Source: Pseudonocardia sp. T1-2H (GTDB lineage: Bacteria; Actinomycetota; Actinomycetes; Mycobacteriales; Pseudonocardiaceae). Taken from it: 64,000 nucleotides of DNA. The DNA lies in NCBI RefSeq assembly GCF_038039215.1, contig NZ_JBBPCL010000001.1:1-64000 (forward strand), read 5' to 3'. The notes beneath the pieces were generated by a model. The model did no database searches, had not been told where the DNA came from, and worked only from the letters and a program-made list of their open reading frames with translations. A program made the position numbers and the translations under genes. This document shows positions 15,819-24,487 of this stretch, piece after piece (the stretch's first letter is position 1; every line of letters begins with the position of its first letter).

Positions 15819-17231
15819 TCACACGACGGGCGGCCGCCGCTCCCCGCACCGCGTCGCCCGCTCGAACGCCTCGGCGACCTTCAGCAGCTCCAGCTCGCCG
15901 CGGTGTCCGCCGACCATCTGCATCCCCACCGGCAGGCCGCCGGGCGTGAACCCGGCGGGCACCGAGATCGCCGGGTGACCCGTCGCGGAGATCAGGTAGG
16001 CCGACGCCATCCAGTCCAGGTAGGACGGCTGCGCGACGCCCGCGACCTCCTTCGGGAACTCGATCCCCACCTCGAACGGCACGACCTGCGAGACCGGGAG
16101 CAGCAGCACGTCGAAGCGGGTGAAGAACTCCCGCATGCGCCCGAACAGGACGCCGTGCAGCGTCTCCGCCCGGGCCAGGTCGGGACCCGTGAGCGCCAGC
16201 CCCTCCTCGGTGTTCGCGACCAGCGTGTCCTTGAGCATGTCCCGGTGCCGCTCCAGCAGCGGGCCGAACGCCGCGGCGAACTGCCACGCCCGCAGGGTGC
16301 GGAACACCTCGTCCGCGCCGCGCAGGTCCGGGAACGCCTCCTCGACGTGGGCCCCGAGCTCGGAGAACACCCTGACCTGCGGTTCCAGCGCCGCAGTGAC
16401 CTCGTCGTCGACGGGGACGCGGCCGCCGAGATCGGCGGTCCAGGCCACCCGGAGCCCGGTCAGGTCGCGCTCGAGCGGGACGTCGAAGATCGAGCCCGGG
16501 ACGTCGATGCCGATGGGGCAGCGCGGATCCGGGCCGGCCATGACGGAGAGCAGCAGCGCCGCGTCACCGACGGTCCGGGCCATCGGGCCCTGCACCCCCA
16601 TCGTCGAGAAGGCCAGGGCGCTCGGGTACGTCGGCACCCGGCCGGGGGCGGGGCGCAGGCCCACGACGTTGTTGAACGACGCCGGGTTGCGCAGCGAGCC
16701 GCCCATGTCGCTGCCGTCCGAGAGCGGGTGCATGCCGCAGGCCAGCGCGGCCGCGGCGCCGCCGCTGCTGCCACCGGCGCTGCGCTCCAGGTCGTAGGGG
16801 TTGTGGGTGGCGCCGAAGACCGGGTTGAACGTGTGCGAACCGGCGGCGAACTCCGGCACGTTGGTCTTGCCGAGGGTGATCGCCCCCGCGGCCCGGATGC
16901 GCTCGATCACGAGCTCGTCGGCGTCCGGGACGAAGTCCGCGAGCAGGGGCGAGCCGGACGTGGTGCGGATCCCGGCCGTCGAGTGGGTGTCCTTGTGCGC
17001 CATGGGGATGCCGTGCAACGGGCCGAGCGGCTCACCGGCGAGGAGCCGGGCGTCGGCCGCGTCGGCCTCGGCCAGCGCGCGCTCCGGGACCAGGGTGACG
17101 ACGGCGTTGACCTGTGGGTTCACCGCGTCGATCCGGTCCAGGTGCGCCTGGACCAGCTCGCGGGCGGAGATCTCGCGGCGGCGGAGCATCGCCGCCATCT
17201 CCCGGGCCGTGCGGAAGCAGAGGTCGGTCAC
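15819..17231 (-). CDS. Amidase signature enzyme, 470 aa
   Basis: Hydrolyses a carboxamide or related C-N bond. The Ser-cisSer-Lys triad is visible: Lys80 (PMAHKD), cis-Ser155 in GGSSGG and nucleophile Ser179 in DMGGSLRNP. Start GTG 17231 is the first in-frame start with no overlap of the upstream transporter; the family domain begins at once (TAREMAAMLRRREIS). The gene follows the MHS transporter by 14 bases, so uptake and hydrolysis of one substrate, perhaps an amide, are likely linked. The substrate cannot be read from sequence. Confidence 0.92.
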   Translation of the reverse strand: MTDLCFRTAREMAAMLRRREISARELVQAHLDRIDAVNPQVNAVVTLVPERALAEADAADARLLAGEPLGPLHGIPMAHKDTHSTAGIRTTSGSPLLADFVPDADELVIERIRAAGAITLGKTNVPEFAAGSHTFNPVFGATHNPYDLERSAGGSSGGAAAALACGMHPLSDGSDMGGSLRNPASFNNVVGLRPAPGRVPTYPSALAFSTMGVQGPMARTVGDAALLLSVMAGPDPRCPIGIDVPGSIFDVPLERDLTGLRVAWTADLGGRVPVDDEVTAALEPQVRVFSELGAHVEEAFPDLRGADEVFRTLRAWQFAAAFGPLLERHRDMLKDTLVANTEEGLALTGPDLARAETLHGVLFGRMREFFTRFDVLLLPVSQVVPFEVGIEFPKEVAGVAQPSYLDWMASAYLISATGHPAISVPAGFTPGGLPVGMQMVGGHRGELELLKVAEAFERATRCGERRPPVV

Positions 17232-17245
17232 CTGGGTGACGCTAG

Positions 17246-18577
17246 CTAACCGTGCGTCCGAGCCGCCTCCACCGACGGTGGTGCGCTGCCGGCCGGCCGC
17301 GGCATCAGCAGCAACGCGCCCATCGCCACCACGCAACAGGCGATGATGTACCAGGAGATCCCGGTGCTCGACCCGGTGTTCTTCAGGATCGCCGCCGCGA
17401 TCAGCGGGGCGGGACCGCCGGCGATCACGGAGGCGAGCTGGTAACCGAGCCCGGCACCGCTGTAGCGGATGTTGGTCCCGAAGGACTCGGCGATCAGCGC
17501 CGCCTGGGGGCCGTACTGCATGTCGTGGAAGATCAGCGAGAGGACGATCGCGAGCAGCACCAGGCCGGCGGTCCGGGTGTTGAGCAGGCCGAAGTACGGG
17601 AAGGCGTAGAGCGCGGTGCAGACGATGCCGATGCCGTACATGAGCCGGCGGCCGATCACGTCGGACAGCCAGCCGAACAGGGGCACGCTCACCAGCCCGA
17701 TGGCCGCCGCGATCAGGGTGTCCGTCAGCAGGCTGCTGCGCTCGAGCTTCAGTTGCTGGGTGCCGTAGGTGAGCACGAACGTGATGAAGAGGTAGAACGG
17801 CGCCTGCTCGGACAGCCGGACGAGCGCGGAGACGAGCACCTCGCGCCACTGGGTGCGCAGCACCTCCAGCACGGGTTGCTTCACGACGGTCTGCTTCTCC
17901 TTGACCGCCGCGAACTCCGGGCTCTCCAGCACCCGCAGCCTGACGTACAGCCCGACGCCGACGAGCAGGAGGCTCGCCAGGAACGGCACGCGCCAGCCCC
18001 AGGTCTCGAACGCGGGACCTGTGGTCGACGACATGAGCTGCACCATCGCCGTCGACAGGAGCAGGCCGAGCGGCACCCCGACCTGCGGCCAGCTCGCCAT
18101 GAACCCCCGCCGCTTCACCGAGCCCCACTCCATCGCGAGCAGCACCGAGCCGCCCCACTCGCCGCCGACCGCCACGCCCTGCAGCAGCCGCAGCACCGTC
18201 AGCAGGATCGGTGCCGCGATCCCGATCGCGGCGTAGGTCGGCAGGATGCCGATCAGGGCGGTGCCGATCCCCATGATCAGCAAGGTCGTGATCAGGGTGG
18301 ACTTGCGGCCGATCCGGTCCCCGTAGTGGCCGAAGATCGCGGCGCCGATCGGGCGGGCGGCGAACCCGACGAACTGGGTGCCGAAGGCCAACAGCACCCC
18401 GACGTAGGGGTCGCTACCGGGGAAGAACAGCTTCGGGAAGATCAGCGCGGCGGCCGTCCCGTACAGGAAGAAGTCGTACCACTCGATCGTCGTTCCGACC
18501 GTCGACGCGACGACGGCCCTGCGCCTCTGCGAACGAGCGAGCTTGGTGAAGGGCTGGTCGGCGGCCGTGCTGGTCAT
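17246..18577 (-). CDS. MFS transporter of the metabolite:H+ symporter (MHS) family, 443 aa
   Basis: Twelve predicted membrane helices. The MHS signature is clear near the N-terminus: GTTIEWYDFFLYG (about 28-40), then FARPIGA and GHYGDRIGRK (loop 2-3 motif). Known relatives import proline/betaine, shikimate, citrate, alpha-ketoglutarate or aromatic acids with protons. It precedes the amidase with a 14-base gap, so it probably imports the amidase substrate or a related compound. Start ATG 18577. Confidence 0.9.
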   Translation of the reverse strand: MTSTAADQPFTKLARSQRRRAVVASTVGTTIEWYDFFLYGTAAALIFPKLFFPGSDPYVGVLLAFGTQFVGFAARPIGAAIFGHYGDRIGRKSTLITTLLIMGIGTALIGILPTYAAIGIAAPILLTVLRLLQGVAVGGEWGGSVLLAMEWGSVKRRGFMASWPQVGVPLGLLLSTAMVQLMSSTTGPAFETWGWRVPFLASLLLVGVGLYVRLRVLESPEFAAVKEKQTVVKQPVLEVLRTQWREVLVSALVRLSEQAPFYLFITFVLTYGTQQLKLERSSLLTDTLIAAAIGLVSVPLFGWLSDVIGRRLMYGIGIVCTALYAFPYFGLLNTRTAGLVLLAIVLSLIFHDMQYGPQAALIAESFGTNIRYSGAGLGYQLASVIAGGPAPLIAAAILKNTGSSTGISWYIIACCVVAMGALLLMPRPAGSAPPSVEAARTHG

Positions 18578-18654
18578 GGCCTCTCCCCGTCGTCGCGGAT
18601 CGGACGGGGCAACGGTGGCCCCGTGTGCGGGCTCCCGTCAACCGGAAGTGCGGA

Positions 18655-19935
18655 TCAGATCGGATCGACCAGGAAGGCGGCCCCCGCCGACGCCAGGTAC
18701 GCCGGGTCCCGCACCCCGCAGAGCTCCCGCGCCGAGTGCATCGACAGCACCGGGATCCCGACGTCGACGGTCCGGATCCCCAGCCGCGTCGCGACGATCG
18801 GTCCCACCGTGGTGCCGCAGGGCATCGTGTTCTTCCCGACGAACGTCTGCGTCGGCACCCCGGCGCCCCGGCAGGCCCGGTGCCAGGCCGCCGCCCCCGG
18901 CGCGTCCGTGGCATAGCGCTGGTTCGCGTTGACCTTCAGCGAGGGGCCGCCGTTGGGGATGCTGCGGTGCGCGGGGTCGTGGCGCTCCAGGTAGTTCGGG
19001 TGGGCGGCGTGGGTGACGTCCACGGACAAGCAGCGCGAGCGCGAGAACGCCGCGCCCCGGGCGTCGAAACCACCGGCGAGCCTGGTCAGGACCGTCTCCA
19101 GGAGCGGGCCGGCGGCCCCGGTCGCGGAGCCGCTGCCGATCTCCTCGTGGTCGAAGCCGACGAACACCGGGATCGTCGAGATCTCCTCGCGCGAGGCGCG
19201 GACCAGCGCGTCGAGCCCGGCGTGGACGGACGCCAGGTTGTCCAGCCGGGGGGCGGCGAGCAGCTCGTCGTCCCGGCCGAGGGTGGCCGGCGGCGTGAGG
19301 TCGTAGGTGACCAGGTCGTGCGCGGCGATCTCCCGCGCGGCGAGCCCGGTCTCCGCGGCGAGGAACTCCAGGAGATCGCCCTCGTGGACGTCCCCGATGC
19401 CCCAGATCGGCAGCATGTGCTGCTGCGCGTCGAGGGTCAGGCCCTGGTTGACCTGGCGGTCCAGGTGAATCGCGAGCTGGGGGACGCGCAGCAGCGGGCG
19501 CGCGACGTCCACCGGGACCGTCGTGCCGTCGAACAGCGCGAGGCGGCCGGCGAGCCCGAGGTCGCGGTCCAGCCAGGAGTTCCACAGCGCGCCGCCGTAG
19601 ATCTCGACGCCGACCTGGCGCCACCCGGCGGCGCCGGAGTCCGGGTTCGGCTTGACCTTCAGCGTGGGGGAGTCCGTGTGCGCGGCGAAGACCCGCAGCG
19701 GCGCGCCCGGCTCGACGCCCGCCGGCACGAACCAGGCGAGCAGGGTCCCGTCGCGCACCAGGTAGCGGCCGCCGGGACCGTTCTCCCAGGGCCCGGCTTC
19801 CTGCTGCTCGGTGAACCCGGCGGCGGTGAGACGGCGGACGGCCTCCGCCACGGCGTGGTACGGGGAGGGGCTCGCGGCCACGAAGGCGGCGAGATCCAGC
19901 GCGGCGGTGGTGTCCGGAGGGTTCACCTGAGGCAT
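18655..19935 (-). CDS. apeB: M18-family aminopeptidase, 426 aa
   Basis: Cytosolic zinc aminopeptidase, usually releasing acidic or hydrophobic N-terminal residues. Conserved blocks include AAHTDSPTL with a metal-binding His and Asp, APRLDNL, VGFDHEEIGSGS with the catalytic Glu pair, and a C-terminal IPVLSMHSARE with the last metal ligand. The 426-residue length from ATG 19935 is the family norm. It is divergent from the GMC oxidoreductase, with only 10 bases between start codons, so the promoters must overlap the coding starts. Confidence 0.92.
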   Translation of the reverse strand: MPQVNPPDTTAALDLAAFVAASPSPYHAVAEAVRRLTAAGFTEQQEAGPWENGPGGRYLVRDGTLLAWFVPAGVEPGAPLRVFAAHTDSPTLKVKPNPDSGAAGWRQVGVEIYGGALWNSWLDRDLGLAGRLALFDGTTVPVDVARPLLRVPQLAIHLDRQVNQGLTLDAQQHMLPIWGIGDVHEGDLLEFLAAETGLAAREIAAHDLVTYDLTPPATLGRDDELLAAPRLDNLASVHAGLDALVRASREEISTIPVFVGFDHEEIGSGSATGAAGPLLETVLTRLAGGFDARGAAFSRSRCLSVDVTHAAHPNYLERHDPAHRSIPNGGPSLKVNANQRYATDAPGAAAWHRACRGAGVPTQTFVGKNTMPCGTTVGPIVATRLGIRTVDVGIPVLSMHSARELCGVRDPAYLASAGAAFLVDPI

Positions 19936-19945
19936 CCTCGCAAAT

Positions 19946-21403
19946 GTGCGAGCCGTGGACGTGGTGGTGGTCGGCGCGGGCTCGTCCGGCAGCGCGCTCG
20001 CCGGGCGGCTCGCCGAGCGCGGGGACCTCGACGTCCTGCTGCTCGAGGCCGGCCCGGTGTCCACGCTGCCGGACGTCACGCGCGTCGCCTCGCTCGCGGC
20101 CACCGCGCCGGGCCACCCGCTGAACTGGTCGTATGCCGCCACCCTGGTCCGGGACCGGATCGTCGCCGTGCCCCGGGGGCGGCTGGTGGGCGGTTCGAGC
20201 GCGATCAACGGCGCCTACTTCGTGCGCGCGGTGCCGCAGGACTTCGCGGACTGGGACGTCCCCGGCTGGTCCTACGACGACGTCCTGCCCTACTACCGGC
20301 GCTCCGAGCGCGACCTCGACTTCTCCGGCGAGCTGCACGGAACCGACGGGCCGCTGCGGGTCCGCCGCCCGCGTGGTCCCCTGCTCGCCCCGACGACGCC
20401 CGCGTTCCTCGCCGCGTGCAGCGCGCTCGGCTACCCGCCGGAGGAGGACAAGAACGCCGGTGGGCCGCCGGGGGCGGGCCTGGTCCCGTCGAACGCCGCG
20501 GACGGGGTGCGGATCAGCAGTGCCGCGGCGTATCTGCCGCCGCCGTGGGGTGCCTCGCCGGCGGGCAGGCTGGAGGTCCGGGCCGGGACGACGGTGCTGC
20601 GGGTGCTGCTGCAGGGAAACCGCGCGATCGGCGTCGAGACCACGGACGGGCCCGTGCACGCGGGCGAGGTGGTGCTCGCCGCGGGAGCGGTCGGCTCGCC
20701 GTACCTGCTGCTGCACAGCGGGATCGGGCCGGGTGCGTCGCTAGGTGCGGCCGGCGTCCCGGTGCGGCACGACCTGCCGGGCGTCGGGGAGAACTGGTCG
20801 GACCATCCGACCGTCTTCCTGCCGTTCCGGGGGTCCGGCGCGGTCGACGACGACGCCGTCGCCGGGCAGGCCGCGCTCGACCTGGACTCGGGTTCGGACC
20901 CGGCCGGGGACCTGGAGATCCTGCTGTTCGCGCGGCCCTTCGTCCCCGGTGGCGACGTGCACCTGATGTGCGCGCTGCAACGCCCGGAGAGCCGCGGGCA
21001 CCTGACGTTGACCGGCGCCGATCCGCTCCTCCCGCCCCGGCTGGACTACTACTACCTACGGACCGAGGCCGACCGGAGGCGGCTGCGCGCGGCCGTGCGG
21101 ATCGCCGCGGACCTGCTGCGCGCGGCCGGGCTGCCCCGGAGCGAGCCGGAGGGTTTCGTGCTCGGCAACGACCGCCGCCTCGACGGGTGGATCTCCGGCG
21201 TCCTGACGACGTCCGTGCACCTGTGCGGAAGCGCGGCGCTCGGCTCGGTGGTGGAGCCGGACCTGCGGGTGAAGGGGGTCGAGGGACTGCGGGTGGCGGA
21301 CACGTCCGTGCTCCCGGTCGTCCCGCGCCGGGGGCCCGCCGCGACCGCGATCATGATCGGCGAGCGCGCCGCGGACCTGGTGGTCCGGGCGTCGGGCCGG
21401 TGA
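19946..21403 (+). CDS. GMC-family FAD oxidoreductase, 485 aa
   Basis: Flavin-dependent alcohol or sugar dehydrogenase/oxidase family. The FAD-binding motif VVVGAGSSGSALAGRL is at the N-terminus, with PRGRLVGGSSAING near 72-85 and the C-terminal GMC block VHLCGSAALGSVV...LRVADTSVLP, where His is the expected catalytic base. The short length and the sequence after the Rossmann motif resemble MftG, the GMC partner of the mycofactocin system, but no mft genes are in view. GTG 19946 is used; an ATG 2 bases upstream is out of frame. Confidence 0.88.
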   Translation: MRAVDVVVVGAGSSGSALAGRLAERGDLDVLLLEAGPVSTLPDVTRVASLAATAPGHPLNWSYAATLVRDRIVAVPRGRLVGGSSAINGAYFVRAVPQDFADWDVPGWSYDDVLPYYRRSERDLDFSGELHGTDGPLRVRRPRGPLLAPTTPAFLAACSALGYPPEEDKNAGGPPGAGLVPSNAADGVRISSAAAYLPPPWGASPAGRLEVRAGTTVLRVLLQGNRAIGVETTDGPVHAGEVVLAAGAVGSPYLLLHSGIGPGASLGAAGVPVRHDLPGVGENWSDHPTVFLPFRGSGAVDDDAVAGQAALDLDSGSDPAGDLEILLFARPFVPGGDVHLMCALQRPESRGHLTLTGADPLLPPRLDYYYLRTEADRRRLRAAVRIAADLLRAAGLPRSEPEGFVLGNDRRLDGWISGVLTTSVHLCGSAALGSVVEPDLRVKGVEGLRVADTSVLPVVPRRGPAATAIMIGERAADLVVRASGR

Positions 21404-21441
21404 TCCGGCCGTCCGGCTGCGGGCCGGGCTACCGTGGCCCG

Positions 21442-23466
21442 ATGGCGCCCGAGAACCCGTTGCTCGCACCGAGCGAACTCCCGTACCGGCTCCCGGACTT
21501 CGCGGCGATCACCGACGAGCACTACCTCCCGGCCTTCGAACAGGGGATGGCGGAACAGCGCGCCGAGGTGGAGGCGATCCTCGAGTCGGGCCCGCCGACG
21601 TTCGCGAACACGATCGAGGCCCTGGAGCTCTCGGGGCAGACGCTCGCCCGCGTCTCCCGGGTCTTCTTCAGCCGGGCCGGTGCGCACACGACGCCGCGGA
21701 TCGAGGAGGTCCGGGCCGCCGTCGCCCCGATGCTCGCCGCGCACGCGGACTCGATCTCGCTGGACCCGCGGCTGTTCGCGCGGATCGCCGCGCTCCACGC
21801 GCAGCGCGACGAGCTGGGGCTGGACCCCGAGTCCCACCGGCTGCTCGAGCGCCACCACACGGACGCCGTGCGGGCGGGGGCCGAGTTGGCAGATGCGGAC
21901 AAGGAGCGGCTGCGGGAGCTGAACGCGGAGCTCTCGTCGCTCTCGACGACCTTCAGCGCGCGCCTGCTGGCCGGGGCCAACGCCGCGGCGGTGCACGTCG
22001 GGGACGTCGCCAGGCTCGACGGGCTCTCTCCCGGGGCGATCTCCGCCGCCGCGGCGGCCGCGACGGCTCGTGGGTACGGCAGCGGCTACCTGATCACGCT
22101 GGTGCTCCCGACCGGCCAGCCGGTGCTGGAGGCGCTGACGGACCGCGGGCTGCGCGAGGAGATCCACCGGGCGTCGATCGGGCGCGGCGCGACGGGGGAC
22201 GAGAACGACACCCGGGACGTCGTGCTCCGGCTGGCCGCGCTGCGGGCCGAGCGGGCGGGGCTGCTGGGGCACCCGAGCCACGCGGCCTACGTCATCGAGG
22301 ACAACACGGCGGGCTCGGTCGACGCCGTCGCCTCGATGCTCGCGGACCTCGTGCCCGCGGCGATGGCGAACGCGGACGTCGAGGCCGCGGAGCTGGCCGA
22401 GGCCGCCGGGCATCCGATCGAGCCGTGGGACTGGGCGTTCTACGCGGAGCAGGTGCGCCGCGAGCGCTACGAGGTCGACGCCGCCGCGCTCCGCCCGTAC
22501 CTGGAGCTGGAGCGGGTGCTGCAGCACGGCGTCCTCCACGCGGCGGAGGAGCTGTACGGGATCCGGTTCCAGGAGCGCCACGACCTGCCGACCTACCACC
22601 CGGACGTCCGGTTCTGGGAGGTCTCCGACTCCGACGGCACGCCGCTCGGGCTCTACGGCGGGGACTACTTCGCCCGCGAGTCCAAGCGCGGCGGGGCGTG
22701 GATGAACGCGCTGGTCCCGCAGTCCGGGCTGCTCGGGACCCGGCCCGTGGTGATGAACACGCTGAACATCTCGAAGCCGGCCGAGGGCGAGCCGGCGCTG
22801 CTGACGATCGACGAGGTGCGCACGCTCTTCCACGAGTTCGGCCACGCGCTGCACGGGCTGTTCTCCGCCGTCCGGTACCCGACGTTCTCCGGGACGTCCG
22901 TACCGCGGGACTTCGTGGAGTTCCCGTCGCAGGTCAACGAGATGTGGCTGGAGCGCCCGGAGATCCTCGCCCGGTACGCGCGGCACCATCTCACCGGCGA
23001 GCCGCTGCCCGCCGAGCTGCTGGAGCGGCTGCTCGCGAGCCGCAGCTACGGCGAGGGCTTCCGGACCACGGAGTACCTTGCGGCGTCCCTGCTCGACCAG
23101 GCCTGGCACACGCTCGGCGCGGACGACGCCGTGGACGACGTGCTGACCTTCGAGGCCGAGGCGCTGCGCAAGGCGGGCATCGCCCACCCGCTCGTCCCGC
23201 CGCGCTACCGCAGCACGTACTTCAACCACGTGTTCGCGGGCGGCTACAGCGCGGGCTACTACTCCTACATCTGGTCGGAGGTGCTGGACGCGGACACCGT
23301 GGAGTGGTTCGAGGAGAACGGCGGTCTGCGCAGGGCGAACGGAGACCACTTCCGCCGCACGCTGCTCTCCCGGGGCGGCGCCGTCGACGCGATGGACGCC
23401 TACCGCGCCTTCCGCGGCCGGGACCCCGAGATCCGTCCGCTCCTCGTCCGTCGCAACCTCGCCTGA
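21442..23466 (+). CDS. dcp: M3-family peptidyl-dipeptidase, 674 aa
   Basis: Thimet-type zinc metallopeptidase that removes dipeptides from peptide C-termini. The zinc motif LFHEFGHALHG (HExxH) lies at about 462-472, followed by FVEFPSQVNEMW with the third zinc ligand; the substrate-binding region FAGGYSAGYYSYIWSEV is near the C-terminus. Length and order match bacterial Dcp. Start ATG 21442 fits the family N-terminus (PSELPYRLPDF); the long open frame further upstream is antisense to the aminopeptidase. The gene follows the GMC gene by 38 bases. Confidence 0.93.
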   Translation: MAPENPLLAPSELPYRLPDFAAITDEHYLPAFEQGMAEQRAEVEAILESGPPTFANTIEALELSGQTLARVSRVFFSRAGAHTTPRIEEVRAAVAPMLAAHADSISLDPRLFARIAALHAQRDELGLDPESHRLLERHHTDAVRAGAELADADKERLRELNAELSSLSTTFSARLLAGANAAAVHVGDVARLDGLSPGAISAAAAAATARGYGSGYLITLVLPTGQPVLEALTDRGLREEIHRASIGRGATGDENDTRDVVLRLAALRAERAGLLGHPSHAAYVIEDNTAGSVDAVASMLADLVPAAMANADVEAAELAEAAGHPIEPWDWAFYAEQVRRERYEVDAAALRPYLELERVLQHGVLHAAEELYGIRFQERHDLPTYHPDVRFWEVSDSDGTPLGLYGGDYFARESKRGGAWMNALVPQSGLLGTRPVVMNTLNISKPAEGEPALLTIDEVRTLFHEFGHALHGLFSAVRYPTFSGTSVPRDFVEFPSQVNEMWLERPEILARYARHHLTGEPLPAELLERLLASRSYGEGFRTTEYLAASLLDQAWHTLGADDAVDDVLTFEAEALRKAGIAHPLVPPRYRSTYFNHVFAGGYSAGYYSYIWSEVLDADTVEWFEENGGLRRANGDHFRRTLLSRGGAVDAMDAYRAFRGRDPEIRPLLVRRNLA

Positions 23467-23484
23467 TCGCAGGCACGCGAAATA

Positions 23485-23500
23485 CCCCGGCTCGCCGGGG
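23485..23500 (+). terminator. Short GC hairpin after the M3 peptidase gene
   Basis: CCCCGG-CTCG-CCGGGG begins 18 bases after the peptidase stop. There is no long T-run after it. It also lies immediately before the likely start of the next gene, so it could affect initiation there instead. Confidence 0.4.
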
Positions 23501-23503
23501 TCG

Positions 23504-24487
23504 TTGACGAGGGTGTGGCACCGGACGTCGAGCTTCTCCCTGCTCGACCGGTCCCGTACCCGGGCCGGCGAGCCGGACGACGCCGCGCTGCGGCACAGCG
23601 TCGCGCGGGCCGTCCGGGCCGAGGAGCTCGGCTACCACCGGTTCTGGGTCGCGGAGCACCACGGCGTCCCGGGGATCGCGTCCGGGAGCCCGCCCGTCCT
23701 GATCGCCGCCGCGGCCGCGCGCACGGAGCGGATCCGGCTCGGCTCCGGCGGCGTGATGCTGCCGAACCACCAGCCGCTCGTCGTCGCGGAGCAGTTCGCG
23801 ATGCTGGAGGCGCTGTTCCCGGGCCGGATCGACCTCGGCGTCGGCCGTTCGCTCGGCTTCACCCCGCCGGTCCGGCGGGCCCTGCACGCGGCCACCACGG
23901 ACACGTTCGCCGACGACCTCGCCGAGCTCCGCGCCTACCTCCGCGGCACCGCGCCGATCACCGCCCGGCCCCGGCTCGACCGGGACATCCCGGTGTTCGT
24001 CCTGGCCACGGGCAAGGGCCTGGCGGTCGCCGGGGACGCCGGGCTCCCGGTGGTGGTCGGCGGCCCGATCCTGTCCGACGACGCGCTCCGCCCGACGCTC
24101 GACGACTACCGTTCCCGCGTGCGCGCCGCCGGCGGCGAGCCGTACGTGGTCGTCTCCACGGACGTCCTGATCGCGGACTCGACCGAGGAGGCCCGCGAGC
24201 TCGCCCTGCCCGAGGCCTGGGCGATGGCCGCCTCCCGCACCACCGGCGAGTTCCCGGCCCTGGAGCCCGCGGAGCTCGGCCGGGACATGACGGTCCGTCA
24301 GCGCACCACCGTCGAACGCGTGATCGCGCGCACGGTCCACGGCACGGAGGACGCCGTCGCCGAGCAGCTCGACGACCTGGTCACCCGCGCCGGCGCGGAC
24401 GAGCTGCTGGCCAGTTCCTCGACGTTCGACCGTGCCGCCCTCGCGGACTCCGACGCCCGCCTGGCCCGGCTCCTCCGTCGACGCTGA
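23504..24487 (+). CDS. LLM-class flavin-dependent oxidoreductase (MsnO8-like), 327 aa
   Basis: Luciferase-like monooxygenase with a TIM-barrel fold. The N-terminal part (SFSLLDRSRTRAG...RFWVAEHHGVPG) and IRLGSGGVMLPNH are typical of the MsnO8 subgroup that uses FMNH2. The start is uncertain: TTG 23504 or GTG 23513. A GC hairpin sits just before both, and neither has a strong ribosome-binding site. The 3' end overlaps the convergent BenE gene by 107 bases. Substrate unknown. Confidence 0.85.
   Translation: MTRVWHRTSSFSLLDRSRTRAGEPDDAALRHSVARAVRAEELGYHRFWVAEHHGVPGIASGSPPVLIAAAAARTERIRLGSGGVMLPNHQPLVVAEQFAMLEALFPGRIDLGVGRSLGFTPPVRRALHAATTDTFADDLAELRAYLRGTAPITARPRLDRDIPVFVLATGKGLAVAGDAGLPVVVGGPILSDDALRPTLDDYRSRVRAAGGEPYVVVSTDVLIADSTEEARELALPEAWAMAASRTTGEFPALEPAELGRDMTVRQRTTVERVIARTVHGTEDAVAEQLDDLVTRAGADELLASSSTFDRAALADSDARLARLLRRR

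Noticed and set aside
15903..17249. A 448-codon plus frame opposite the amidase
   Set aside because: Antisense to an intact amidase with its triad; composition is typical of high-GC mirror frames.
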